This document shows, in pieces, positions 17,268 through 25,087 of a stretch of 64,000 nt of DNA. The notes under the pieces are model-generated. The model was not told the origin of the DNA. It did no database searches and was given only the letters and a program-made list of their open reading frames with translations. The stretch covers positions 1,116,001 to 1,180,000 of the forward strand of contig NZ_LR134352.1 in the NCBI RefSeq assembly GCF_900637185.1, in the 5' to 3' direction. Origin of the DNA: Nocardia asteroides. Its GTDB lineage: Bacteria > Actinomycetota > Actinomycetes > Mycobacteriales > Mycobacteriaceae. Position 1 is the first letter of the stretch. Each line of letters begins with the position of its first letter. The position numbers and the translations under genes were made by a program.

Positions 17268-18866
17268 TTGAGATTCAACAGAGTGACCGCGCTGTTCGCA
17301 GCAGGCCTCGCGGTCGCGGGCCTCGGCCTGACCGCGTGCTCGTCCGACGACAGTGCCGACGCGAGCATCGTCACCACCAACGCGGGGGAACCGCAGAATC
17401 CGTTGGTACCCACCAATACCAACGAGAACATGGGTGGTCGCGTCGTGGACCGCCTGTTCGCCGGGCTGAAGTACTACGACGCCGCCGGTGAGGCGCACGA
17501 CGAGATGGCCGAGAAGATCGAGACCACCGACCGCAAGTCGTATCGCATCACCATCAAGCCGAACTGGAAATTCACCGACGGCACCACGGTCACCGCCAAG
17601 TCGTTCGTCGACGCTTGGAACTACGGCGCGCTCGCCACCAACGCGCAGCTGCAGAGTTATGTGTTCACCCCGATTGTCGGATTCGACGAGGTGAATGCCG
17701 AACAGCCGAAAGCCCAGACGATGTCGGGTCTGAAGGTGGTCGACGACCGCACCTTCACCGTCGAACTGAAATCCCCCTCGATCGATTTCGAGAGCGCGCT
17801 CGGATACGCCCCGTTCTATCCGCTGCCCGACTCGGCGTTCCGGGATATGAAGGCCTTCGGCGAGAATCCGGTGGGCAACGGCCCGTACGCGTTCGGTTCG
17901 TGGGAACACAACGTCAAGATCGATCTGAAGCCCAACCCCGACTACCCGGGCGGCCGCCCGGCGAAGAACAAGGGCCTGCGCTTCGTCATGTACCAGTCCT
18001 TCGAGACCGCCTACGCCGACCTGCAGGCGGGCAATCTCGACACCCTCGACACCATCCCCGACAGCGCCTTGACCTCGTACAAGAGCGATCTCGGCGACCG
18101 CGCCATCACCAAGCCGACCGCGCAGAACCAGCACATCGGCATCCAGACCACGGTGCCGCACTTCGCCGGTGAGGAAGGCGTGCTGCGCCGCAAGGCGATC
18201 TCGATGGCCATCAACCGCCCGCAGATCATCGACAAGATCTTCAACGGGTTGCGGATCCCCGCGCGCGATTTCACCGCCTCCACGCTGCCGGGCTTCAACG
18301 GCAACCTGCCGGGTTCGGAGGTCTTCGACTACAACCCCGACCAGGCCAAGAAGCTCTGGGCGCAGGCCGACGCCATCTCGCCGTGGTCGGGCAAGTACAC
18401 GATCACCTACAACTCCGACGGCGGCCATCAGGCCTGGATCGAGGCCGTGGCCAACAGCGTGAAGAACACTCTCGGCATCGACGCGACGGTGAACCCGGTC
18501 CCCACGTTCAAGAACGTCCGGGACGCGGTCAACGCCAAGACCATCGGCACCGCCTTCCGCTACGGCTGGCAGGGCGACTACCCGACGATGATGCAGTTCC
18601 TGTCCTCGCAGTACTACAGCTACTCCGAGACCAACAATGTCGACTACGACAACCCCGAGGTCGACCGCCTCTTCGACGCGGCCATGGCGGCGTCGACCCA
18701 GGCCGAGTCCTATCAGCTGATCGCGCAGGCGCAGACGATCATGATCAAGGACATGGCCGACATCCCGGTGTTCGACTACGTCGCCGCGGCGGGCCGATCC
18801 GACCGGGTGACCAAGGCCGAACTCGCCTGGAACGGCCTGTTCGACTTCGAGAACATCGAGAAATAG
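17268..18866 (+). CDS. dppA: Oligopeptide ABC transporter substrate-binding lipoprotein
   Basis: A 532-residue family 5 extracellular solute-binding protein. The signal peptide ends in the lipobox L21-T-A-C24, so it is lipidated and held at the outer face of the membrane. The SBP_bac_5 fold spans about 60-520, with YGWQGDYPTMMQFLSSQYY near the end. The start is the TTG at 17268, preceded by GGGAGAGA. It heads the dppABCD operon as in Rv3666c-Rv3663c, where the system imports peptides and, in M. tuberculosis, also heme. A GC-rich hairpin follows the stop. Confidence 0.9.
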   Translation: MRFNRVTALFAAGLAVAGLGLTACSSDDSADASIVTTNAGEPQNPLVPTNTNENMGGRVVDRLFAGLKYYDAAGEAHDEMAEKIETTDRKSYRITIKPNWKFTDGTTVTAKSFVDAWNYGALATNAQLQSYVFTPIVGFDEVNAEQPKAQTMSGLKVVDDRTFTVELKSPSIDFESALGYAPFYPLPDSAFRDMKAFGENPVGNGPYAFGSWEHNVKIDLKPNPDYPGGRPAKNKGLRFVMYQSFETAYADLQAGNLDTLDTIPDSALTSYKSDLGDRAITKPTAQNQHIGIQTTVPHFAGEEGVLRRKAISMAINRPQIIDKIFNGLRIPARDFTASTLPGFNGNLPGSEVFDYNPDQAKKLWAQADAISPWSGKYTITYNSDGGHQAWIEAVANSVKNTLGIDATVNPVPTFKNVRDAVNAKTIGTAFRYGWQGDYPTMMQFLSSQYYSYSETNNVDYDNPEVDRLFDAAMAASTQAESYQLIAQAQTIMIKDMADIPVFDYVAAAGRSDRVTKAELAWNGLFDFENIEK

Positions 18867-18877
18867 GCACCCGGAGC

Positions 18878-18909
18878 CGGGCCGGGCCACCCCGAGGTGG
18901 CCCGGCCCG
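18878..18909 (+). terminator. Intra-operon hairpin between dppA and dppB
   Basis: A perfect 14-bp stem, CGGGCCGGGCCACC at 18878-18891 against 18896-18909, has a CCGA loop, with GTTTTC a few bases on. It sits between the binding-protein and permease genes. Such hairpins often stabilise the upstream message or partly terminate, giving more binding protein than permease. Confidence 0.65.
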
Positions 18910-18929
18910 CAGCCGTTTTCGGAGGAATG

Positions 18930-19856
18930 ATGGCTTGGTACATACTTCGGCGCCTGCTCCAGATGATCCCGGTCTTCCTGGGCGCGACGCTGCTGATCTA
19001 CGCGATGGTCTTCCTGATTCCCGGCGATCCGATCAAGGCGCTGGCCGGTGAGAAACCGCTGACCCCGGCGGCGGAGGCGGCGCTGCGCGCGCGATATCAC
19101 CTCGACCAGCCGTTCATCGTGCAATACCTGCACTATCTGAAGGGCATTCTCACCCTCGATTTCGGCACCTCGTTCTCCGGCAGGCCGGTGCGCGAGGAAC
19201 TGGCGCGGGCCTTCCCGATCACCATCCGGCTGGCGTTCCTCGCGGTGCTCATCGAGGGCTTCTTCGGCATCGTGTTCGGGCTGATCGCCGGATTGCGCAA
19301 GGGCAAGCTGTTCGACTCGACGATGCTGATCGCCAGCCTGGTGATCATCGCGCTGCCGGTGTTCGTCGTCGGCTATCTGGCGCAGTACTTCCTCGGGGTG
19401 AAGTGGGGGATCGCGCCGGTGACCGTCACCGGGAAGGCGAGTCTGGGGGAGCTGCTGGTCCCCGCGTTCGTGCTGGGCTCGCTGTCGTTCGCCTATGTGC
19501 TGCGGCTGACCCGTAACTCGGTGGCGGAGAACAAGTCCGCCGACTACGTCCGCACCGCCACCGCCAAGGGGCTGGGCCGCAAGCGGGTGGTCACCGTGCA
19601 CATCCTGCGGAATTCGATGATCCCGGTGGTGACCTTTCTCGGCGCCGATTTCGGCGCGCTGATGGCGGGCGCCATCGTCACCGAGGGCATCTTCAACATC
19701 CCCGGTGTCGGCGGCACCATGTACCAGGCCATCATCCGGGGCGAGCCGCCCACGGTGGTGTCGTTCGTGACGGTGCTCGTCGTCATCTTCCTGGTGATGA
19801 ATCTGCTCATCGACCTGCTCTACGCCGCGCTCGACCCGAGGATCCGTTATGCATGA
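18930..19856 (+). CDS. dppB: Dipeptide ABC transporter permease DppB
   Basis: Inner-membrane permease of 308 residues with six predicted transmembrane helices. The N-terminal MAWYILRRLLQMIPVFLGAT is typical of OppB/DppB, and the coupling-helix EAA-type region is VRTATAKGLGRKRVVTVHILRN. Two adjacent ATGs exist at 18927 and 18930; GGAGG at 18921-18925 leaves too little space for the first, so the second is given. It overlaps dppC by eight bases. Confidence 0.9.
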   Translation: MAWYILRRLLQMIPVFLGATLLIYAMVFLIPGDPIKALAGEKPLTPAAEAALRARYHLDQPFIVQYLHYLKGILTLDFGTSFSGRPVREELARAFPITIRLAFLAVLIEGFFGIVFGLIAGLRKGKLFDSTMLIASLVIIALPVFVVGYLAQYFLGVKWGIAPVTVTGKASLGELLVPAFVLGSLSFAYVLRLTRNSVAENKSADYVRTATAKGLGRKRVVTVHILRNSMIPVVTFLGADFGALMAGAIVTEGIFNIPGVGGTMYQAIIRGEPPTVVSFVTVLVVIFLVMNLLIDLLYAALDPRIRYA

Positions 19857-20778
19857 GAGCCAACGGCATTTCGTGGCCCCCGCCGACGAGGTGGAGGTGC
19901 TGGCCACCGACCGGGTGGTCGAGGCGGGGACGCCCACCAGCATCTGGGGCGACGCCTGGCGTCGATTGCGCCGCAATCCGGTATTCCTCGTCGCGGTGGT
20001 GCTGATCCTGCTCGTCCTGATGGTGGTGGTGTGGCCGTCGCTGTTCACCAGCCAGGATCCGCGGTTGTGCCTGGGCGAGTACGGCATGGACGGCCCGCGC
20101 CCCGGCCACCCGTTCGGTTTCGACAAGCAGGGCTGCGACGTCTACGCGCGCACCATCTACGGCGCGCGCGCCTCGGTCACCGTCGGTATCGGCTCGGCGC
20201 TGCTGTTCCTGCTGGTCGGCGGTCTGCTCGGGGCGCTGGCCGGGTTCTACGGCGGCCTGCTCGACACGGTGGTCTCGCGCATCGCCGAGATCTTCTACGC
20301 CATCCCGATGGTGCTCGCCGCCATCGTGCTGCTGCAGCTGCTGCGACCCGCGACGGTGACGGCGGTGATCCTGATCCTGGTCGCGTTCACCTGGCCGCAG
20401 GCCGCCCGCATCGCGCGGGGCGCGGTGATCGAGGCCAAGAACAGCGAATATGTCACGGCGGCCAAGGCGCTGGGTGTGTCGCGGCTGGGCACGCTGGGGC
20501 GGCACGTGCTGCCCAACGCGGCGGGCCCGCTGATCGTGGTGGCCACGCTGTGGCTCGGGGTCTTCATCGTCACCGAGGCCACGCTGTCGTTCCTCGGGGT
20601 GGGTCTGCCGCCCGACATCGTGTCCTGGGGCGCCGATATCGCGCGCGCCAAGTCCGAGATCCGCACCTCGCCGATCCTGTTCTATCCGGCGACCGCGCTG
20701 GCCCTCACGGTGCTGAGTTTCATCCTGCTCGGTGACGCGGTCCGCGACGCACTCGATCCGAAGGAGCGCACCCGATGA
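19849..20778 (+). CDS. dppC: Dipeptide ABC transporter permease DppC
   Basis: A 309-residue permease partner of DppB. A cytoplasmic leader of about 45 residues precedes the first membrane helix (VFLVAVVLILLVLMVVVWPS). Next comes the OppC-type extracytoplasmic loop PRPGHPFGFDKQGCDVYART, and then five further helices. The EAA loop is YVTAAKALGVSRLGTLGRHV. Its stop overlaps the ATPase start (ATGA), so subunit synthesis is coupled. Confidence 0.91.
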   Translation: MHESQRHFVAPADEVEVLATDRVVEAGTPTSIWGDAWRRLRRNPVFLVAVVLILLVLMVVVWPSLFTSQDPRLCLGEYGMDGPRPGHPFGFDKQGCDVYARTIYGARASVTVGIGSALLFLLVGGLLGALAGFYGGLLDTVVSRIAEIFYAIPMVLAAIVLLQLLRPATVTAVILILVAFTWPQAARIARGAVIEAKNSEYVTAAKALGVSRLGTLGRHVLPNAAGPLIVVATLWLGVFIVTEATLSFLGVGLPPDIVSWGADIARAKSEIRTSPILFYPATALALTVLSFILLGDAVRDALDPKERTR

Positions 20779-22445
20779 GCGACACGCCGCTGCTGGAGAT
20801 CCGTGATCTCGACGTCTGCTTCACCACCGAGGGCAAGCGGGTGCCCGCGGTGCGCGGAGTGAACCTCACCGTCTTCCCCGGTCAGACCGTCGCGATCGTC
20901 GGCGAGTCCGGGTCCGGCAAGTCCACGACGGCACACGCGATCATCGATCTGCTGCCCGGCACCGGCCAGGTCACCGGCGGACAGATCCTGTTCGACGGCA
21001 AGGACCTGACCCAGGCCACGGCCAAGGAGATCGTCGCGGTGCGCGGCAACGGGATCGGGCTGGTGCCGCAGGACCCGATGTCGAACCTGAACCCGGTGTG
21101 GAAGATCGGCTTCCAGATCCGGGAGACCCTGGCGGCCAACGGCATCGCCACGGGCGACGCCGCGCGCAAGCGCGCCGTGGAACTGCTGGCCGAGGCCGGG
21201 ATGAAGGATGCCGAGCGGCGGGTCAACCAGTACCCGCACGAGTTCTCCGGTGGCATGCGCCAGCGCGCGCTCATCGCCATCGGGCTCTCCTGCCGTCCGA
21301 AACTGCTCATCGCCGACGAGCCGACCTCGGCCCTCGACGTCACCGTGCAGCGGCAGATCCTGGGCCATCTCGAACAGCTCACCAGCGAACTCGGCACGGC
21401 CGTGCTGCTCATCACCCACGACCTCGGCCTGGCCGCGGAACGGGCCGAGCACCTGGTGGTGATGTATCGCGGGCGGGTGGTGGAATCCGGACCGGCGCTG
21501 CAGATCCTGCGCGATCCACAGCACGCGTACACCAAGAAGCTGGTGAGCTCGGCGCCCTCGCTGGCCGCGCAGCGGATGTCGTCGGCGCGGCAGCGGGCGG
21601 CGGTGCGCGCACAGGCCGTCGAGGTCGCCGAGGCCGACAGCCCGGCAGGCGACACACTGCTGGACGTGCGGAACCTGTCCAAGGCGTTCAAGATTCGCGG
21701 CAAGCGCCCCTGGCAGTCCAGCGACTTCGCCGCTGTCGACGACGTGAGCTTCACCGTCGCCCGCGGCACCACCACCGCGATCGTGGGCGAGTCCGGCTCG
21801 GGCAAGTCGACCATCGCGCAGATGGTGCTCGGCCTGCTGGAACCCACCTCGGGCACGGTCGCCTTCGACGGCAAGGACGTGGCGGCTCTGGATACCAAGG
21901 GCGCCTTCGCCTTCCGTCGAAGAGTACAGCCGATCTTCCAGAACCCGTACGGCTCGCTCGACCCGATGTACTCCATCTTCCGCACGATCGAGGAGCCGCT
22001 GCGCGTCCACAAGATCGGCACGGCCGCCGAGCGGGAGGCGGTGGTGCGCGACCTGCTCGACAAGGTGTCGCTCCCGTCCTCGGTGCTGCGCCGCTATCCC
22101 AACGAGCTCTCCGGTGGCCAGCGCCAGCGCGTCGCGATCGCGCGGGCACTGGCGCTCTCGCCCGAACTGGTGGTCTGCGACGAGGCCGTCTCCGCGCTCG
22201 ACGTGCTGGTCCAGGCCCAGATCCTGACCCTGCTCAACGACCTGCAGGCCGAGCTGGGACTGACCTACCTGTTCATCACCCACGACCTCGCCGTGGTCCG
22301 GCAGATCGCCGACAACGTCCTGGTCATGCGGGCAGGCCGGGTCGTCGAGGCCGCCACCACCGACGAGGTGTTCGCCGCGCCGGAGCAGGACTACACGCGG
22401 GAGCTGCTGGAGGCGATCCCGGGACGGGAGCTGCTCACCGGCTAG
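20775..22445 (+). CDS. dppD: Dipeptide ABC transporter ATPase, two fused nucleotide-binding domains
   Basis: A 556-residue protein combining the roles of DppD and DppF. Each half has its own Walker A (GESGSGKST), Q-loop and signature motif: FSGGMRQRALIAIGL with Walker B LLIADEPTSALD in the first half, and LSGGQRQRVAIARAL with LVVCDEAVSALD in the second. The second half has Ala in place of Pro after the Walker B glutamate; the glutamate itself is kept. It powers peptide import through DppBC. The fused form is the norm in mycobacterial Rv3663c. Confidence 0.93.
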   Translation: MSDTPLLEIRDLDVCFTTEGKRVPAVRGVNLTVFPGQTVAIVGESGSGKSTTAHAIIDLLPGTGQVTGGQILFDGKDLTQATAKEIVAVRGNGIGLVPQDPMSNLNPVWKIGFQIRETLAANGIATGDAARKRAVELLAEAGMKDAERRVNQYPHEFSGGMRQRALIAIGLSCRPKLLIADEPTSALDVTVQRQILGHLEQLTSELGTAVLLITHDLGLAAERAEHLVVMYRGRVVESGPALQILRDPQHAYTKKLVSSAPSLAAQRMSSARQRAAVRAQAVEVAEADSPAGDTLLDVRNLSKAFKIRGKRPWQSSDFAAVDDVSFTVARGTTTAIVGESGSGKSTIAQMVLGLLEPTSGTVAFDGKDVAALDTKGAFAFRRRVQPIFQNPYGSLDPMYSIFRTIEEPLRVHKIGTAAEREAVVRDLLDKVSLPSSVLRRYPNELSGGQRQRVAIARALALSPELVVCDEAVSALDVLVQAQILTLLNDLQAELGLTYLFITHDLAVVRQIADNVLVMRAGRVVEAATTDEVFAAPEQDYTRELLEAIPGRELLTG

Positions 22446-22532
22446 CCCGCCCGATCCCCGGCGAAACCGCTGTTCAGCGGCGTAACCTGCGAGAAGTCCG
22501 AAGCAGTGCGAATCGCGGGGTAGGGGACGCCG

Positions 22533-22697
22533 ATGGACCGGATCGATGCCGAACGCCAGGCCGAGCTCGAAGCGCGCCGGCGCCGCGCGCGCACCCCCGC
22601 GGCGAAGCGGCTCGCCGAGGAACCGTGGCCGGATCGCAGCTGGCCGCGGGTGGCCGGGCTGCACGTGGTCGTCGGGCCCGGGGTGTGCGAACGGTAG
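22533..22697 (+). CDS. Small uncharacterised protein (54 residues)
   Basis: The open frame begins ATG at 22533, preceded by GTAGGGGAC, and ends TAG at 22697. The peptide has a charged helix (MDRIDAERQAELEARRRRAR), then a Trp-rich segment EEPWPDRSWPRVAGLHVVVG and ends CER. GC-rich third positions and a plausible ribosome site support coding. I recognise no family. It lies between the transporter operon and the Rv3662c-like gene, whose start is 12 bases downstream, so the two could be coexpressed. Confidence 0.5.
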   Translation: MDRIDAERQAELEARRRRARTPAAKRLAEEPWPDRSWPRVAGLHVVVGPGVCER

Positions 22698-22708
22698 CCT
22701 CGTATGCC

Positions 22709-23455
22709 GTGACTGATCCGCTGCAGCCCCTGGTCGACCTGCCCGGCGTGCGTGAGGCCGCCGACAAGGCCCGCGACGCGCTCGCCGCGGTGCACCGGCA
22801 CAAGTCGAACCGGCGCGGCTGGGCCACCACGGCCGCCGAGGCCGCGGTGCGCGCGGCCAGGTCGTCCGCCGCCATCGAGGGCGCGAGCACCGAACTCCCC
22901 GCCGACGGCCAGGTCGCCGATCCGGTCCTGGCCGGCGCCCTGCGGGTGGGCCAGGCACTCGACGGCGACGCCATGACCAACCTGGTCGGCACCTGGCAGC
23001 GCGCGCCGCTACAGGCGCTGGCCCGGCTGCACCTGCTCGCCGCGGCCGACCTCGTCACCGACGAACAGGACCTCGGCAGGCCGCGCGCCACGCCCGGCGT
23101 CGCCGAGCGGCTCGACCTGCTGGTGCAGACCGTCCAGACCAGCAAGGCGCCCGCGCCGGTGCTCGCGGCGGTGGTGCACGGCGAACTGATGACCCTGCGC
23201 CCCTTCGGCACGGCCGACGGCGTCGTCGCGCGCGCGGCTTCCCGGCTGGTCTCGGTGTCGAGCGGGCTGGACCCGCGCAACCTCGGCGTTCCCGAGGTCT
23301 TCTGGCTGCGCCGCAGGCAGGCCTACCTCGACGCGGCGGCCGGATTCGGCATGGGCACCGCGGAGGGCGTCGGCGGCTGGGTGCTGTTCTGCGCGGGCGC
23401 GCTGGAAGACGGTGCCCGCGAGGCGAACTCGATCGCCGACGCCGCCGCGGGCTGA
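22709..23455 (+). CDS. Conserved hypothetical protein, Rv3662c-like (Fic-related fold suspected)
   Basis: A 248-residue soluble protein, all-alpha by appearance and rich in Ala and Leu. It contains SSAAIEGASTELP, reminiscent of the N-terminal Fic segment that recognises S/T-x-x-x-E/G inhibitory motifs, and a later HGELMTLRPFGTADGVVARAASR, which aligns in spirit with the Fic HPFxxGNGRxAR motif but lacks its catalytic His and Gly pattern. An enzymatically inactive Fic-like protein is therefore possible. It occupies the Rv3662c position. GTG 22709 is taken as start because the homologous core begins soon after (VTDPLQPLVDLPGV). Confidence 0.7.
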   Translation: MTDPLQPLVDLPGVREAADKARDALAAVHRHKSNRRGWATTAAEAAVRAARSSAAIEGASTELPADGQVADPVLAGALRVGQALDGDAMTNLVGTWQRAPLQALARLHLLAAADLVTDEQDLGRPRATPGVAERLDLLVQTVQTSKAPAPVLAAVVHGELMTLRPFGTADGVVARAASRLVSVSSGLDPRNLGVPEVFWLRRRQAYLDAAAGFGMGTAEGVGGWVLFCAGALEDGAREANSIADAAAG

Positions 23456-23474
23456 GACCTCCCCGGACATCGAA

Positions 23475-23511
23475 GCGGGCGGCGTGCCGATTACTCGGCC
23501 TCACCGCCCGC
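23475..23511. terminator. Hairpin ending the Ms1-like RNA and the Rv3662c-like gene
   Basis: The outer stem GCGGGCGG (23475-23482) pairs with 23504-23511, and an inner stem GCCGA/TCGGC closes a four-base loop. It lies 20 bases after the plus-strand stop codon and at the expected 3' end of the minus-strand RNA, so it can act in both directions. Confidence 0.65.
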
Positions 23512-23770
23512 TAGCACGGAACACCCGGTTACCAAGCGTGCTCGGTGGGTTGTGTTCGGTGGCCTCGGCGATCATCCGAACCCCGCCGGTTCATCCCCGC
23601 AACCTGTGCGAGGCCTTCGCCGACGACTGCCCGAATTTCGCAGGCCCACAACTCTGCTGCCCTTGTCGCGGCGCGCTCCGCGTGGGTGCCTGGCGTCCGT
23701 GCTGGGAAGGGTGGGATGGGAGGCGAATGCCTTCTCTTCCGGCTCCGTCTTGGCCTTCCGTCCTTCCGTG
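23475..23770 (-). ncRNA. Ms1/MTS2823-like RNA polymerase-binding small RNA (candidate)
   Basis: The 423-base gap between the convergent Rv3662c-like and HAD genes is where M. tuberculosis encodes MTS2823 and M. smegmatis encodes Ms1, a roughly 300-nt RNA that binds core RNA polymerase. Here the minus strand has a sigma-A-type promoter (TTGCTG, 17 bases, TAAGAAT) ending at 23776, and a GC hairpin at 23475-23511. The implied transcript is about 295 nt, with the orientation (same as the HAD gene) and size expected. No good reading frame exists in it. I assign it by synteny, promoter, terminator and size; sequence similarity to Ms1 was not computed. Confidence 0.72.
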
Positions 23771-23775
23771 ACTCC

Positions 23776-23805
23776 ATTCTTACACTGTGACGGCACTCAC
23801 AGCAA
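23776..23805 (-). promoter_or_regulatory. Promoter of the Ms1-like RNA with an embedded perfect Crp site
   Basis: On the minus strand the -35 TTGCTG (23805-23800) is followed by a 17-base spacer and the -10 TAAGAAT (23782-23776). The spacer and last two -35 bases contain TGTGAGTGCCGTCACA (23801-23786), a perfect TGTGA-N6-TCACA Crp palindrome. Binding centred near -24 would block RNA polymerase, predicting repression by Crp. Confidence 0.72.
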
Positions 23806-23878
23806 GGGTTCCGAAGGCATCACCGGATACGAACGTTTTCGGCGTGTCGCCTGGTGATTCGTGCATCTACGTTGCAGG

Positions 23879-24739
23879 TCAGCGTCGTTTCCGCAGCAGC
23901 CGGTAGCTGATCGCGCCGGCGATGATCGCGCTCAGGCCGACCGCCGCGGTGGCCGCCACGGTGGTGGTCGACGGCGCCTGGAACCGCGACCACAGCGACA
24001 CCGGATTGGAGAAGGTGAGCACCGGCCAGCCACGGGTGACGGCCTCCTTGCGCAGCGCCCGGTCGGGGTTCACCGCCGTGGGATGGCCGACCGCGCTCAG
24101 CATCGGCAGATCGGTCACCGAGTCGGAGTAGGCGTAGCACTTGGCGAGGTCGTAACCCTCTGCGGCGGCCAGCTTCTCGATCGCGGCGACCTTGCCCTCG
24201 CCGTAGCAGTAGAACTCGATGTCGCCGGTGTACTTGCCGTCCTCGACGACCATCCGGGTCGCCTCGGTGTGCGAGGCGCCGAGTACCTCGGCAATCGGCC
24301 CGACAATCTCCTCACCGGACGCCGAGACGATCACCACGTCGTGTCCGCGGATCTTGTGATCGGCGATCAGGTCGGCCGCCTCGGCGTAGATCAGCGGGTC
24401 GACGAGATCGTGAAGTGTCTCGGCCACAATGGATTTCACCTGCTCGACATCCCAGCCGGCGCACATGTTGGCGAGGTTTGCCCGCATTCGTTCCATCTGG
24501 TCGTGATCGGCGCCTGAGAGGAGGAACAAAAAGTGGGCGTAGCTGCTCTCCAGCACGGCTCTGCGGTTGAGCAGACCCTGTGCGTAGAACGGTTTGCTGA
24601 AGACGAACGCGCTCGACTTGGCGATCACCGTTTTGTCGAGATCGAAGAACGCGGCGACCCGTCCGCCGGGCACCGGTGTCCGGCTCGACGAGGCGAGTCT
24701 TGTGTCCGGAGGCGGAGTCTGGTCGCGTTCGGCGGTCAC
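23879..24739 (-). CDS. HAD-IB family phosphatase with C-terminal membrane anchor (Rv3661-like)
   Basis: A 286-residue haloacid-dehalogenase phosphatase of the SerB-like HAD-IB subfamily. Motif I is FFDLDKTVI with Asp33 and Asp35, motif II VIVSASGEEIV, motif III a lysine in EGKVAAIEKL, and motif IV YAYSDSVTDLPML. A C-terminal hydrophobic stretch (AATAAVGLSAIIAGAIS) and basic tail suggest membrane anchoring. The exact phosphate ester is unknown; Rv3661 has been annotated as SerB-like. The long upstream extension of the frame overlaps the 6C RNA promoter region and lacks conservation, so the GTG at 24739 is used. Confidence 0.85.
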   Translation of the reverse strand: MTAERDQTPPPDTRLASSSRTPVPGGRVAAFFDLDKTVIAKSSAFVFSKPFYAQGLLNRRAVLESSYAHFLFLLSGADHDQMERMRANLANMCAGWDVEQVKSIVAETLHDLVDPLIYAEAADLIADHKIRGHDVVIVSASGEEIVGPIAEVLGASHTEATRMVVEDGKYTGDIEFYCYGEGKVAAIEKLAAAEGYDLAKCYAYSDSVTDLPMLSAVGHPTAVNPDRALRKEAVTRGWPVLTFSNPVSLWSRFQAPSTTTVAATAAVGLSAIIAGAISYRLLRKRR

Positions 24740-24858
24740 GACAACAGGATAGGCACCCCGCGCCAGAAGCGCAGGAGGTGCCCGTCGGGGCCGCTGTCCG
24801 GGTTTGCCCCGGGGACGCCGGAGGGCGCGAATCGCCGAAAGATGGTGGCGAACGCTAC

Positions 24859-24889
24859 TTGCGCCCCCGGCGGGGGATGGGTGTAGTAT
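24859..24889 (+). promoter_or_regulatory. Predicted promoter of the 6C RNA
   Basis: TTGCGC at 24859-24864 and TAGTAT at 24884-24889 are 19 bases apart, and a TG lies just before the -10, as in extended -10 promoters. The start of transcription would fall near 24896, just before the first hairpin of the RNA. Confidence 0.55.
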
Positions 24890-24893
24890 TGCT

Positions 24894-24990
24894 GACACCT
24901 GGACATGGTCCAGGCGCGTTCAGCCCGACCCCCCGGGGCTGAACCCGACGGCCCCAGCCTCCTCCCCCCCGGCTGGGGCCGTCCTCTATT
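24894..24990 (+). ncRNA. 6C small RNA (B11-like)
   Basis: Three stem-loops follow the promoter: CCTGGAC/GTCCAGG (24898-24914), GTTCAGCCC/GGGCTGAAC (24918-24944) with six C residues in its loop, and GACGGCCCCAGCC/GGCTGGGGCCGTC (24947-24983) with a seven-C run in its loop, then CTCTATT. Paired hairpins with C-run loops define the actinobacterial 6C RNA, called B11 in M. tuberculosis, where it lies between Rv3660c and Rv3661 exactly as here. In mycobacteria 6C uses the C-rich loops to pair with G-rich ribosome-binding regions of target mRNAs and slows growth and division when overproduced. Confidence 0.88.
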
Positions 24991-25087
24991 CCGGGGTAGG
25001 TCGCGAAAGTTCTCCACACCCCCGAGTTATCCACAACCGCGCAGTAGCGTCTTTTCGTGGTCTGTCGGCGGCGTCACGCTGACCTGC

